A stretch of DNA of 64,000 bases, from NCBI GenBank assembly GCA_003327455.1, contig QOQU01000013.1, positions 62,001 through 126,000 of the forward strand, written 5' to 3'. This stretch comes from Anaerolineae bacterium. GTDB lineage: Bacteria; Chloroflexota; Anaerolineae; Anaerolineales; UBA4823. The first letter of the stretch is position 1. Each line of letters starts with the position of its first letter. Of this stretch, positions 18,155-27,633 are shown one piece after another. The notes under the pieces are model-generated. The model was not told the DNA's origin. It worked only from the letters and a program-made list of their open reading frames with translations, and did no database searches. The translations under genes and the position numbers were made by a program.

Positions 18155-18396
18155 ATTCTGGCGTTCTTGCTGTTCCTTTGGGGGGTTCAAGTCCAAAGGC
18201 AACCGCCGCCAGCGCTAAAAGAACGACGGCGAAGCTGATCTTAATCCGCTCGCAATACCCAAGATGGCACAAAGCGTCATCTTGCATTTGCTGTTTCATC
18301 CCTGATCCCTTCCCGGAAACGGTGCAGGAATGTGCGCCAAACGATATGCGGTTCCGCCTCCCCGCCGGAACGCATTACTACCTCCCCGCATCCTAA

Positions 18397-18430
18397 GAAC
18401 CGTGCGCGACAGTCTCCCGTCACACAGCTC
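18397..18430 (-). ncRNA. Group II intron domain V (intron remnant)
   Basis: The minus strand gives a 34-base domain V: it begins GAGCTGTGTG and ends CGCACGGTTC. These form a 10-bp lower helix, followed by a two-base CG bulge on the 3' side, a 4-bp upper helix and a GAGA tetraloop. That is the exact domain V architecture, including the catalytic AGC. The ~310 bases before it on the minus strand look like group II structural RNA. There is no reverse transcriptase gene and the 5' end (GUGYG) is missing beyond the Kelch stop, so this is a truncated relic. Subclass cannot be assigned. Confidence 0.7.
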
Positions 18431-18743
18431 AAGCCCCTCGAACGACTTGCCAGTCATGCAGTAACACCCTCCCGGCTGTGTTACCTGAACGACATCCCTC
18501 TGCGGCTACCCACGGGCTACTGACTTCCAGAAGCGCACGAGCAGGTCTTGCCTGTTGTCATCTGCTTCCCTCACAATGATAGTTGTTCAGGCTTTCATGT
18601 ACCGAGAGACCCGTTGGGAAGCTGCACCCTCTTGGGTTGGGTATCTCCACCTTCCAATAACCATATTCGCCCCATTATTGGCGGCCCCTATCTTTTCCGA
18701 GTACAGGCAAGGCAATCCTTGCCCTTATCGGGTTCTTGTCGGG

Positions 18744-20501
18744 CTAATGGTTACTGGTGATAAGCGGTAGATAGCAGTCGAACTCGCTGCAGGGCTCGCA
18801 GGTCATCTGTAGCAACGCCTCAAATGGCATTGGTGAGATGGCGCCATAGCCGACCGTGCCGCCCACGGTCCATATCTTGTCTGCCATTTGCCAGCCGACC
18901 GAGCCGAGTTGAGCCACGTGCAGCGTCTGCGGCAACGGTATCTCCCAGGCGTCGCTGGCAATGTCGTAGACATAGACAGTGTTGTTGAAGTTGCCCCAGT
19001 AGCCGTTGGGGTCGCCCCCGATGAGCATGATCTTGCCCCAGTCTTCCTCGCAGACCAGGGCCGGGGTCATGGCGCCAGCTCCGGCGGGGATGTCGGCCAG
19101 GCGCGTCCATTGCGAGCCGGAGGGTTGGGTGGCATCCAGGCGATAGAACTCGTGGAAGCCGCGGTAATCACCGCCAATGTAGATATAGCCCAGACAGCCC
19201 ACGCCAGCGCCCAATATGAACCCGTCGCGCGAGGAGCCGGCTGGCTTTTTGTCCAGTTGCGTCCAGGCATTGGTGGCAGGGTTGTACTGCCAGGTCTCCA
19301 GCGTCGTATTGGGAAATTCGGAGTTCGTACCGCCGCCGACGTGGAACAGACACTCACCTGCGCCGGAGGAGCAGGTGCCCACCCCACCGGCGCCGCCGCC
19401 ACGGGCGTTCGGCATGTCCGACGGGGTGGTGTTGTCCCAGGCATTCGTGGCCGGATTGTAGATCTGCAGGTCGTTAGTGGCACTGAAAGTAGCGTCATAG
19501 CCGCCGGCTGCGTAGAGCAGGCCGTTGATCCAGCCCACCACCAGGCTGAAGCGCCAGTTGGGCATGTCGGTCAACTGCGTCCAGGTGCCGGTTCCGGGAT
19601 CATACATCTGCAGATCGGGATTAGGCTGGCTTAAGCCGACACTCAGGCCACCGACAATGTAGCCTACTTGACCCGCAGCCGCCGGGTGGGTGCCAACAGT
19701 GCCGCCGGCCCATTGGTGCGGCGTAGCGCCCTCAATCGGCTCAAGCTTCCAGCCAGCAGGGTCAAGGTTCCAGTCAACCAGGTGTTTGGTTATGAAGGAC
19801 TCATCCCAATTGCTCGGTGTGGTCGCATCCTTGGCATTGATCTGGCAGCGCACTACGTCGCCAGGCTCACCGCGCGGCTCAAAGCCAACGGTAAAGGTCA
19901 TGTTCGTGCCGTTGGTAAGGGAGAGTTGTGGGGGGCCGATACAGACGCCGGTGCCAGCAATGACAGTATAAGTCAGGTTAACGATGGTATCGTAGCCGGC
20001 GTTGTTCCCCACTGTGAGCACGTGCTCCTGCGGTTCACAGGCACAGCCATCGGCCTCGATCTGGGCCGGGGTCAGCATGATGGGCTGGATGGTCGTCTGA
20101 GGCTTGATCCACTCGTCGTACGGTTTGCTATTCATGCTCGGCGGGGTGTATATATTGCTCAGGCAGGTAGAGTGCGGCGGGCTGTCATCTTTGTCGCCAT
20201 CTCCATACCACGACTCCAGCGCGTCAGGCGCACCTGTGCCGGAGGTCACCTCGAAGCAGTAGGCGGAATCGCTGTGGTCGGTCAAGGGTTGTAAGTGGGA
20301 GTGGGCAATATTGACTTCGTAAGGCGCGATCTCAAACGACCGGAAAAAAAAGCCCCAGAAGCTGCTGAGCGATTCAAGACCGGTGTTTAGGCCGGCTCCC
20401 AGGGAAGCACGGGGCGGTGATTGTGCTACGGTGGCTTCAGAGACTGTTCCTAGCAACAGGGTTAACAAAAGCGCCCAGATCACTCCTTTGTATAGTTTCA
20501 T
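18744..20501 (-). CDS. Secreted Kelch-repeat protein with YLPL tail
   Basis: A 585-residue secreted protein with an N-terminal signal peptide. Residues ~160-260 look like an immunoglobulin-like/DUF11-type domain ('TYTVIAGTGV', 'FTVGFEPRGEPGDVV'). From ~280 onward there are Kelch-type blades with di-Gly and Tyr/Trp signatures: 'GLLYAAGGYD', 'LQIYNPATNAW', 'YIYIGGDYRGFHEFYRLD', 'KIMLIGGDP'. The C terminus ends 'FDCYLPLITSNH'. It is preceded by its own three-repeat Pho-box-like promoter and followed directly by the group II intron remnant. Binding or an oxidase-like propeller role is possible; no catalytic site is evident. Confidence 0.75.
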   Translation of the reverse strand: MKLYKGVIWALLLTLLLGTVSEATVAQSPPRASLGAGLNTGLESLSSFWGFFFRSFEIAPYEVNIAHSHLQPLTDHSDSAYCFEVTSGTGAPDALESWYGDGDKDDSPPHSTCLSNIYTPPSMNSKPYDEWIKPQTTIQPIMLTPAQIEADGCACEPQEHVLTVGNNAGYDTIVNLTYTVIAGTGVCIGPPQLSLTNGTNMTFTVGFEPRGEPGDVVRCQINAKDATTPSNWDESFITKHLVDWNLDPAGWKLEPIEGATPHQWAGGTVGTHPAAAGQVGYIVGGLSVGLSQPNPDLQMYDPGTGTWTQLTDMPNWRFSLVVGWINGLLYAAGGYDATFSATNDLQIYNPATNAWDNTTPSDMPNARGGGAGGVGTCSSGAGECLFHVGGGTNSEFPNTTLETWQYNPATNAWTQLDKKPAGSSRDGFILGAGVGCLGYIYIGGDYRGFHEFYRLDATQPSGSQWTRLADIPAGAGAMTPALVCEEDWGKIMLIGGDPNGYWGNFNNTVYVYDIASDAWEIPLPQTLHVAQLGSVGWQMADKIWTVGGTVGYGAISPMPFEALLQMTCEPCSEFDCYLPLITSNH

Positions 20502-21118
20502 TTTCTATCTTCCTTTCTGGATAATCTAATCGTAAATGGTCAATAGGCTAATTTCATTGCGCTGCGTCGCTAATTTTCCTCACCTCTTATAGATATAGGA
20601 ATTGGTCCAGATCCCTTCTGACTTGCAAGGGCTATCAATCCGTAGCGCACCTAGATGCATGGATAATTCCAGTACTACAAGAAGTCAAAAAACTATAATG
20701 AACAGATTTTCCTTAAAATCTTATTTTCCTGCGAGTTGGTAGCAGAGTCGCCTAACGGTTTTTTTGAACCTGAATTTTTCACCGACTTCTGCGCTTTATC
20801 ATAGCAGGATGGATTGACAAATGACTGACAGAAGACTGACAGAGAATGCCGCGCTTGCCAGTACTTTCGGCGGCTTTACAAGCCCGAAGGCGACCGCCGC
20901 CAGCGCGGGCACGTTTACGGCAACCTCAAGTCGTCCACAGTGGCTCGACCGAGATTCTCTTGGGCTTTGACACCCGCTTGAGTTATCCACCAGACCTTCG
21001 ATTGATGGGTTTCGAAGGCTATTGCTGCATGTCGCTCATTGCTATCCGCCGGACAACCTTCAACCGCCATAGAGTCTTCTTCTTCCATCGTTCTTCTTTG
21101 CCTTACCAGCGAAGTCTC
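20502..21118. other. 617-bp noncoding stretch: Kelch-gene leader and promoter
   Basis: The left part is the 5' untranslated region of the Kelch gene and its Pho-box-like promoter. About 20730-20906 is a diverged copy of the block at 18045-18215. The rest (20907-21118) holds no gene, repeat or site that I recognise. Confidence 0.5.
20798..20842 (-). promoter_or_regulatory. Pho-box-like promoter of the Kelch gene (three repeats)
   Basis: The minus strand has CTGTCAG, CTGTCAG and TTGTCAA at exact 11-bp steps (20836-20842, 20825-20831, 20814-20820). After TTGTCA there are 11 bases and then TATGAT (20798-20803), a good -10. Three head-to-tail half sites suggest cooperative binding by an OmpR/PhoB-type response regulator. 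Confidence 0.55.
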
Positions 21119-22927
21119 TCATCGGATTGTCACAGGTAAAAAGACAGCATACGGATGGAGAATAATCTGGATGGTCGCCGCATCAGACAGAGACGGATTT
21201 CCGCTGTCCGTAGCAAGCAGGCGAATGCGGAATGGGCAGGGACGCATGTCCGATTCCGCAGGCGCCAGTCGCAGGAAGCCGCTGCCATCCCCGTTGTCTA
21301 CGAGGGTGGCAAAGTCTACACTCCGATCCAGGCTCAGCGAAATCAGCCCTCCGTCGGGATCGGTTGCCGAGACGGGTATCTGGGTGATTTTGCCAACCGG
21401 GACGGCCACACGGTTTGGCGCAACTAAGTCAGGAGGCTGGTTGCCGGGCAATGATCTTGCGATCCAGACGCGCCCAAAGTAGTTCGTCTGACCGTCAGCC
21501 CAGGAAAGATCGGAGAGACGCAGGTCAGCCCCCACATTCTGGCGGCCCCCAAAATAGGCATCGGTGAGGTGAAAGGTGTGAAGCCTCCATTTGCCCGTGT
21601 TCTGCAGTTGCACAGGTGGCGCAGCGGTGTAAGGCGCCGTCGTACCATCGTATTCCAGCATCCACTGGTCGTTGCCACCGTCGTAGTACTCCACCGTCAC
21701 CCAGACCTCAGCGGGCGTCGCACGCAGGAAGGCATCGTTCACTTCCAGGTAGATATAGTACGAAGGCGGCACAGTCATGCGGTCGGGGTGGGCAGCCTCC
21801 CGCCCAGCCAGGTAGGTGACCAGCCAGGCGCCGTCGGCGTAGTTGAATGCCGGTCTGAGTCCCTGCATGGCAGGGTATCGCCCCAGGTCCAGCCAGATGG
21901 TCGGAGCCGCGCTGAAGTCGGTTGCCTTCCACCGCTGAATGTACTGAGCAGTAGAGGTAATATAGGTACGGCTGTATTCGCGGCTGGCCGCAATGTCGGT
22001 TCCCTCGTGGAATTCATTCCATGTCTCGATCGAGACCAGCGTTGCGGCTGAACTGGCGATAGTGTCCCAGCTCTCTTCATAGAACTCACCACACTGCCGC
22101 TCGCGAATCAGCGGGTTTGGACGATTGTAGACGGCAGATTCATCATAGCCAGGGCCGACGCTGCCAATCTGTCCAAAGGTTGCGGCGCCGTTGAGGGCAA
22201 CGCCCCATTGATAAACGCCCTCGGTCTCCACATCTGTCCAGGAGACCTCACGAACAATGTAAGGCGTTGTCCCGAAATCGTTCTGGAAATGCTGGGCTAC
22301 GTAATCGAAAGTGCTCTGGTCATAGGCGCTTACGTACTCAGCAGTGTACAGGAAGACAATGGGACGATGATCGATCGTTGCCCAAAGGTTTGGAGGCACC
22401 AGGTGAAAAAAGTCCACCAGCATACCATAGAAGAGAGCTTTTCCCGCTGAGGTCGTGAGGTCCGGGGGCACACCGCCGTTCTGGTCGCGCAAAGCGGTGG
22501 TGTCATAAAACATCCCGATCCTGGGGGGCTGATACCCATCGGCGATCATTTGCTGTTCAGCCTGGACAAGTTTCTGAAGTCCCGTCTGGCTCCAGAATAA
22601 CTGGCTATCATTCCCCCAGTAGACGGGCAGAACAATATCAATCTGCGCTGCCATCATGTCCAGCAGTTCACGCCGGTGCCAGGAGACCTCCTTATAACTG
22701 AAGTTGCTCAGGTAAGCATCGGGGGGATGATCGGTCAGGGCGTCGGAGCCATCCGGGTCAATGAAATGGAGGTTGGTGTAGACATCATACCAGTAGAAGT
22801 AGTAGGCAGCCACAACCTTGTCGCCCGTCGTCCAGGAGGAGGTTACCGCGGGGGTCGGCCCAGCAGGTGGCGGAGACCATCCCAGGGCCAGGATAATAAG
22901 GGAAAGAGTCAGTGATATCTTTTTCAT
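21119..22927 (-). CDS. Secreted GH99/GH71-like glycosidase-type protein (DUF5010-like)
   Basis: A 602-residue protein with a signal peptide. The first ~340 residues form a TIM-barrel-like domain: 'VVAAYYFYWYDVY', 'DIVLPVYWGND', 'IGMFYDTTALRD', and a C-terminal barrel strand 'SIETWNEFHEGTDIAAS'. That 'WNEFHEG' pattern is characteristic of GH99-like/DUF5010 endo-acting glycosidases. The later part has beta-sandwich modules, including a cadherin-like stretch ('VSATDPDGGLISLSLD'), and the tail 'AVFLPVTIR', a variant of the YLPL tail. It is the last gene of a three-gene operon. Substrate is unknown. Confidence 0.65.
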   Translation of the reverse strand: MKKISLTLSLIILALGWSPPPAGPTPAVTSSWTTGDKVVAAYYFYWYDVYTNLHFIDPDGSDALTDHPPDAYLSNFSYKEVSWHRRELLDMMAAQIDIVLPVYWGNDSQLFWSQTGLQKLVQAEQQMIADGYQPPRIGMFYDTTALRDQNGGVPPDLTTSAGKALFYGMLVDFFHLVPPNLWATIDHRPIVFLYTAEYVSAYDQSTFDYVAQHFQNDFGTTPYIVREVSWTDVETEGVYQWGVALNGAATFGQIGSVGPGYDESAVYNRPNPLIRERQCGEFYEESWDTIASSAATLVSIETWNEFHEGTDIAASREYSRTYITSTAQYIQRWKATDFSAAPTIWLDLGRYPAMQGLRPAFNYADGAWLVTYLAGREAAHPDRMTVPPSYYIYLEVNDAFLRATPAEVWVTVEYYDGGNDQWMLEYDGTTAPYTAAPPVQLQNTGKWRLHTFHLTDAYFGGRQNVGADLRLSDLSWADGQTNYFGRVWIARSLPGNQPPDLVAPNRVAVPVGKITQIPVSATDPDGGLISLSLDRSVDFATLVDNGDGSGFLRLAPAESDMRPCPFRIRLLATDSGNPSLSDAATIQIILHPYAVFLPVTIR

Positions 22928-22980
22928 CTGCCTTTGCCTGTTCTCTCTTCAAGCGTCAGCCGCCTGAACTGCGCACCTTA

Positions 22981-25302
22981 TTACGGCGCGTTTCGCAGCA
23001 CCAGTGGAAGGTAGATGCGATACGCCACGAACTCGTAAGCGCCGACATCGCAAATGGCGATGCCATCCCCGTTGCCGTCCCTGGGGCGAGTGACGCCGCG
23101 CTGGTCAGTGGCTGGGCAGACACCGTTTGAGCCGGTGTCAATCGCCACGCTACCCGATTCCAGACCAAGCCACTCACCCTGCCAGACCAGTTTCAGGGTC
23201 GCCGTGGTGACTTGCGTGAAGCCAGGTGAGCATGAACCATCGGTGGCCAGATTGTGGGTGCTGGTCGTAGCCATAGCCCCGCCGCAATCCCCGCCGGCGG
23301 GGCTGCCTGCAACGACGGTATTCCTGAGCGCAGTCTGGGATGGAGTACCGCTGCTATAGATGCCGCCGCCCTCTACAGCCTCGTTGCGGAAAAGAGTGAC
23401 ATTGGTCACCGTAATCGATGCGCTGGTGATGGCGATGCCGCCGCCACGAGAGGAGACGTTATCGTGAAGGGTACTGTTCGTCACCGTCGTCTGAGTGGCT
23501 GCACTCACATAGATACCGCCGCCATAGGTGGTGCTCTCGTTGCCCGCAAAGGTACTGCTGTTGACTGTCAGCGTGTGGAGGTTCAGGATGCCTCCACCGC
23601 CGCCAGCCTCGGCGCCGTTGTCGCGAATTTCGCTGTGGGTGATGGACAATACGCCGCGGTTGTCCACACCACCGCCGCCCGAAGCGGCGCCGTTGTCGCC
23701 GATTTCGCACCGGGTGATGGTCGCCGTGCGACCGGCGGTATTGTAGATGCCACCGCCATAAGCAGCAGCATCGTTACCGGCAATCGTGCTACCGTTGATG
23801 GTGAGTGTGCCCTGGTTGTAGATGCCACCGCCATTGCCCGATTCTGTGCCGTTAGCGCGGATTTCGCTGCCCACGATGGTCAACGTGCCCTGATTGTCTA
23901 TGCCGCCCCCATTCAGAGCGGCGCCGTTGTCAGCAATGATAGTGGTGGTTACTGTCAGCACGCCATTTGCAGCGTTATAGACGCCGCCACCACTTGTGGT
24001 AGCGGTATTGCCACGGATAGCGAAGTTGTTCACTGTCAGGTTGCCGAGGTTGTAGATCCCGCCGCCATAGTCACTGACTCCATCGCTAATCTCAATGTCG
24101 GAGAGGGTTACATTGGCGCCACTGCCAACAGATAGAACGCGTGAGGAACTCGCTGCGCTGATCCCCAGGAATTCCGATGCTTGCCCCTCTATGGTCAGGT
24201 TCTTGTTGATTGTGAGCGCGCCAAGGTCGAGGACGATAAAGCCACTGACACTGAAACGGATGGTGCCGCCGGGGCTCGCCATCTGGATCGCGTCACGCAA
24301 GGAGCAATCGCCATCGTTGCAACTGCCGTCGTTTTCATCCACCAGCGTGTTCACCATGATGACGGCGGACATCCCTTCAGAGCGTGGTTGCAATATTTCG
24401 GCTTCTCGAGTGCCACTGGCATCCAACCTGGCGACGAACGCGCCTGGCATCCCAGGCTTATACCCACAACGCTCAAACAACACCCTACCGTCCGCTGCGA
24501 TAACCTGGATGCACTCTACATTCTGCACGGTGATGACGGTACCGCCCGTGCCCTGCTGATAGACGACCTCACCCTTTTTATTCTTGATGGTAAAGTTCTG
24601 GTTAGTTCCTGCATTGATGGTAACTTTGTCTTCTCCAAAACCTCCATCAATTAATACTTTGTCATTACCGTAATAGACATCATAGATGATCGTATCATTC
24701 CCAAATCCAGCGTCTATTCTGATGCTATCATTGCCATCGCCGCCGCCAACTCTTATGGTATCATTTCCAAAACCGCTGTTCTGCTGGATGTAGTCATCTC
24801 CCGGGCCGCCTTCTGCATGCAAATCATCATCCCCCAAGCCTCCATCCTGGTAGATCTTGTCATTGCTACTTCCTCCATCTGCGGCCTGTGTGTCATTTCC
24901 AAGACCACCGTCTTGAGATATGACGTCTTCTCCACTGTCTGCAACAGATGTCTGCTTGTCATCTCCAAATCCCCCATATTGCTCCAGCCAGTCGTTGCCT
25001 GCAGCACCTGAGGTATATTGTGTATCATTGCCGCCAAATCCGTATTGAATAAAAAGGTCTTTATCAGGGGTACCCCGATCGATCTGTGTGTTGTCTTTAG
25101 AATCACCCTGATTCCTCACTACATTCCCGAACTGATCATCGCCAGAACCGGCATCCGCGTACAGCACATCATGAGCGAGAGCGTGTGCAGGAAGCCCTTC
25201 AAGGTCTTGGGTAGTCTGAAGGTCTCGTGCGACGGAAGCGCGCACACAGGTCAGCAGAAGCAGGAACACCAGCGAAAGGGATCGCATAAATTGTGGTTTC
25301 AT
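22981..25302 (-). CDS. Secreted GD-rich (RTX-like) plus CSLREA/beta-helix protein with YLPL tail
   Basis: A 773-residue modular protein. The signal peptide ('MKPQFMRSLSLVFLLLLTC') and residues ~40-280 match the upstream neighbour: Gly/Asp/Asn-rich repeats such as 'GGLGNDTQAADGG' and 'GGFGNDTIRVGGG', reminiscent of calcium-binding RTX repeats. Then a CSLREA segment ('CNDGDCSLRDAIQMA') opens a right-handed parallel beta-helix of ~300 residues, with 'GGGIYNQGTLTI' rungs. The C terminus is 'YRIYLPLVLRNAP'. A strong GGAGGTGA precedes the start, four bases after the upstream stop. It is probably a secreted, calcium-stabilised surface or adhesive protein; no active site was seen. Confidence 0.75.
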   Translation of the reverse strand: MKPQFMRSLSLVFLLLLTCVRASVARDLQTTQDLEGLPAHALAHDVLYADAGSGDDQFGNVVRNQGDSKDNTQIDRGTPDKDLFIQYGFGGNDTQYTSGAAGNDWLEQYGGFGDDKQTSVADSGEDVISQDGGLGNDTQAADGGSSNDKIYQDGGLGDDDLHAEGGPGDDYIQQNSGFGNDTIRVGGGDGNDSIRIDAGFGNDTIIYDVYYGNDKVLIDGGFGEDKVTINAGTNQNFTIKNKKGEVVYQQGTGGTVITVQNVECIQVIAADGRVLFERCGYKPGMPGAFVARLDASGTREAEILQPRSEGMSAVIMVNTLVDENDGSCNDGDCSLRDAIQMASPGGTIRFSVSGFIVLDLGALTINKNLTIEGQASEFLGISAASSSRVLSVGSGANVTLSDIEISDGVSDYGGGIYNLGNLTVNNFAIRGNTATTSGGGVYNAANGVLTVTTTIIADNGAALNGGGIDNQGTLTIVGSEIRANGTESGNGGGIYNQGTLTINGSTIAGNDAAAYGGGIYNTAGRTATITRCEIGDNGAASGGGGVDNRGVLSITHSEIRDNGAEAGGGGGILNLHTLTVNSSTFAGNESTTYGGGIYVSAATQTTVTNSTLHDNVSSRGGGIAITSASITVTNVTLFRNEAVEGGGIYSSGTPSQTALRNTVVAGSPAGGDCGGAMATTSTHNLATDGSCSPGFTQVTTATLKLVWQGEWLGLESGSVAIDTGSNGVCPATDQRGVTRPRDGNGDGIAICDVGAYEFVAYRIYLPLVLRNAP

Positions 25303-25306
25303 GGCA

Positions 25307-27442
25307 TCACCTCCGAATCAACGGTAGATAGGTCGCCCACGGCACGCCGCCAAAAAAGGTGTTCCACTGCAGCGCACCGCTCCCGTCCAACTTGAGCGCA
25401 AACGAGTTCGGCGCATCCCCAAACGATTGCACGGGTGTACCCCACACAACATCGTTCACACCCGCAAGGATGAGGTTGCCGCTGGCGTCAATCACGATGC
25501 CATCGCCAAAATCATCGCCCTCGCCACCGACGAAAGCAAGCATCTGCCCCGCGCCGGTCGTCGGATCCAGTTGGATTGCATACACATCGTACCCACTTGA
25601 GTAATCCCGCACCGGTGTGCCCCACGCCGCATCACCGCTCCCTTTGACGTAGACATTGCCGCTGCCATCGAGCGCGATGCCATCGGCGACATCGCACCAG
25701 CCGCCGCCGAGGAAGGTGTTCCATGCCAACGCGCCGTTCCCGTTCAACCTGACCGCAAAGCCATCCCACCACGCCGAGTAGGCACGCTGCGGCATGCCCC
25801 AACTCGCGGTGCTGCTACCCGCTGCGTAGATTCTGTCGCCAGCCGCATCGGCGACGATGGCGTAGCCTTGATCCTGCTCCGCACTGCCGAGAAAGGTCTG
25901 CCATTGCAGCGCCCCGCTTGCATTCAACTCAACGGCAAATGCCTCCCAGCCACCGATGGTGAAGGCGCGCACCGCCCCGCTGCCCCACTCGTCCGTGCTG
26001 GAGCCGACAACGTAAACGTTTGGGCTCGCATCGGTCGCAATGTCTGCGCCTTCGTCAATCCCCGCCCCGCCCAAAAAAGTGTTCCACTGCAACGCGCCGC
26101 TCGCATTCAACTTCGCCGCGAACGCATCGTGCAGATCACCAAACGGGCGCGGCATGGTTGTGCCCCAGCTCGCCGAACTCGTGCCTGCGACATAGACGTT
26201 GCCGCTGACGTCAAGCGCGATGCCGTTGCCGTAATCGTCGCCTGCGCCGCCGAGGAAGGCATGCCACAGGAGCGCTCCGTTCGTCGCGTTCAGTTTCGCG
26301 ACGAACGCATCGTTCAAGGCGGTGTAGGCGCGCACAGGACTCGCCCCCCACGCCGCGTAACTCGTGCCGACGACATAGACCTCGCTTCCGCTCACGGCAA
26401 TGTCCCCGCCGTAGTCCGCTTTCGCGCCGCCAAGAAAGGTGAACCATTGCAGCGCCCCGTTCGCGTCCAGCCTGGCGACGAAGGCGTCGGTTCTGCCCTG
26501 GAACTCGCGCACGGGGTTCGCACCCCAGGCGGCACCACTCGTGCCGATGACATAGACATTGCCACTCGCATCCACCGCGACGCGGCTGGACGCACCGCCA
26601 CCCCTACCGCCGGACGCGCCTGGCATTCCAGACTCATACCCACAACTTTGATACACCACAAAAATCTCGTATTCGATAATGGTCACGCAAACGTTGCGGA
26701 TGGTGATGACAGAGCCGCCCGTGCCGCCTTGGTATTGGTAAATGATCCGCCCTTTCGAATCCAAGACAGTAAGATTATTATTTATACCCGAGGGTTGGTA
26801 AATAAACAACTCGTCGTGTCCCGTCCCGCCATCAATGAAGACCTGACTGATACCACCAGTACCATTATCATATGTAATGATGTCAGCCCCGCTTCCCCCA
26901 TTGATGCGGATCAGGTCTTCGCAATGAGCACCCACCCGGATGGTGTCATCGCCGGATCCGCCATACAGATAGATATAGTCGTTGCCCAATCCCCCTTTCC
27001 CCACTGTCTCATCGTTCCCTGCGCCGCCGTTCAGGTACAGGTAATCATCGGCATCATGTCCTTGAAGAAATAACTCGTCATCTCCAATCCCACCGTAGAG
27101 AAGCATGATACCGTTGCCGGTCCCGCCATCGACAATCTGCTTATTATTTCCGTCCCCGCCTTCCTGCTCAATCCAGTCATTCGCACCAGAACCAGCAGCA
27201 TACTGCGTGTCGTTGCCCGCTCTGCCATACTGCAAGATAGTCTCAGGCTCGGCGGTGCCCAGGTCAATCTGCGTATCGTCGCCTTCGCTGCCGTAGTTGA
27301 GGACGCGCCCGGCGGCAGAAGCACGCCCAGGAAGACTTTCGAGTTCTCGGGCACCCTGAAGGTCTCGTGCGACGGAAGCGCGCACACAGGTCAGCAGGAG
27401 CAGGAACGCCAGCGAAAGGGATCGCATGAATTGTGATTTCAT
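25307..27442 (-). CDS. Secreted GD-rich (RTX-like) plus SBBP beta-propeller protein with YLPL tail
   Basis: A 711-residue modular protein. The signal peptide and the first ~270 residues are paralogous to the downstream gene, with repeats such as 'GGAGNDETVGKGG' and 'YGGSGDDTIRVG'. From ~285 on there are seven or so SBBP-type repeats: 'VAVDASGNVYVIGTS', 'DAFVARLDANGALQW', 'TFLGGAKADYGGDIA'. SBBP repeats form a beta-propeller seen in secreted bacterial proteins. The tail is 'WATYLPLIRR'. It is first in an operon of three secreted proteins and sits 190 bases after a Pho-box-like promoter. Start: ATG 27440-27442 with GGAGGTGA upstream. Confidence 0.75.
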   Translation of the reverse strand: MKSQFMRSLSLAFLLLLTCVRASVARDLQGARELESLPGRASAAGRVLNYGSEGDDTQIDLGTAEPETILQYGRAGNDTQYAAGSGANDWIEQEGGDGNNKQIVDGGTGNGIMLLYGGIGDDELFLQGHDADDYLYLNGGAGNDETVGKGGLGNDYIYLYGGSGDDTIRVGAHCEDLIRINGGSGADIITYDNGTGGISQVFIDGGTGHDELFIYQPSGINNNLTVLDSKGRIIYQYQGGTGGSVITIRNVCVTIIEYEIFVVYQSCGYESGMPGASGGRGGGASSRVAVDASGNVYVIGTSGAAWGANPVREFQGRTDAFVARLDANGALQWFTFLGGAKADYGGDIAVSGSEVYVVGTSYAAWGASPVRAYTALNDAFVAKLNATNGALLWHAFLGGAGDDYGNGIALDVSGNVYVAGTSSASWGTTMPRPFGDLHDAFAAKLNASGALQWNTFLGGAGIDEGADIATDASPNVYVVGSSTDEWGSGAVRAFTIGGWEAFAVELNASGALQWQTFLGSAEQDQGYAIVADAAGDRIYAAGSSTASWGMPQRAYSAWWDGFAVRLNGNGALAWNTFLGGGWCDVADGIALDGSGNVYVKGSGDAAWGTPVRDYSSGYDVYAIQLDPTTGAGQMLAFVGGEGDDFGDGIVIDASGNLILAGVNDVVWGTPVQSFGDAPNSFALKLDGSGALQWNTFFGGVPWATYLPLIRR

Positions 27443-27633
27443 GGCATCACCTCCGAATAATCACACCTTACCATTCTGGTAGCACCCTGGATACGGCTAT
27501 ACCAGCCGTTTCCTCAATTCGGGTGCTGCCTGGTCAGTCGCTTTGAGTAGTTCCTTAGGGGTTGCAGGGAGAAGCAACTCGCCAGGCTGCAGGTTCATCC
27601 GCCAGGACGCTTTTCACGAAAAGCATTTGGAAA

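Larger units (their letters stand above)
18022..18743. other. 722-bp noncoding stretch: promoter, duplicated leader block, group II intron relic
   Basis: From left to right: the 5' untranslated region and promoter of the repeat-protein gene, a conserved block (about 18045-18215) also found upstream of the Kelch gene, then sequence on the minus strand that reads as part of a group II intron including domain V. The intron-like sequence runs up to the stop codon of the Kelch gene. Plus-strand open frames here are shadows of the intron RNA. Confidence 0.5.

Noticed and set aside
18174-18200. TTCAAGTCC sequence resembling a tRNA T-arm
   Set aside because: The surrounding bases form a simple hairpin (CCTTTGG/CCAAAGG), with no acceptor or anticodon arm; not a tRNA.
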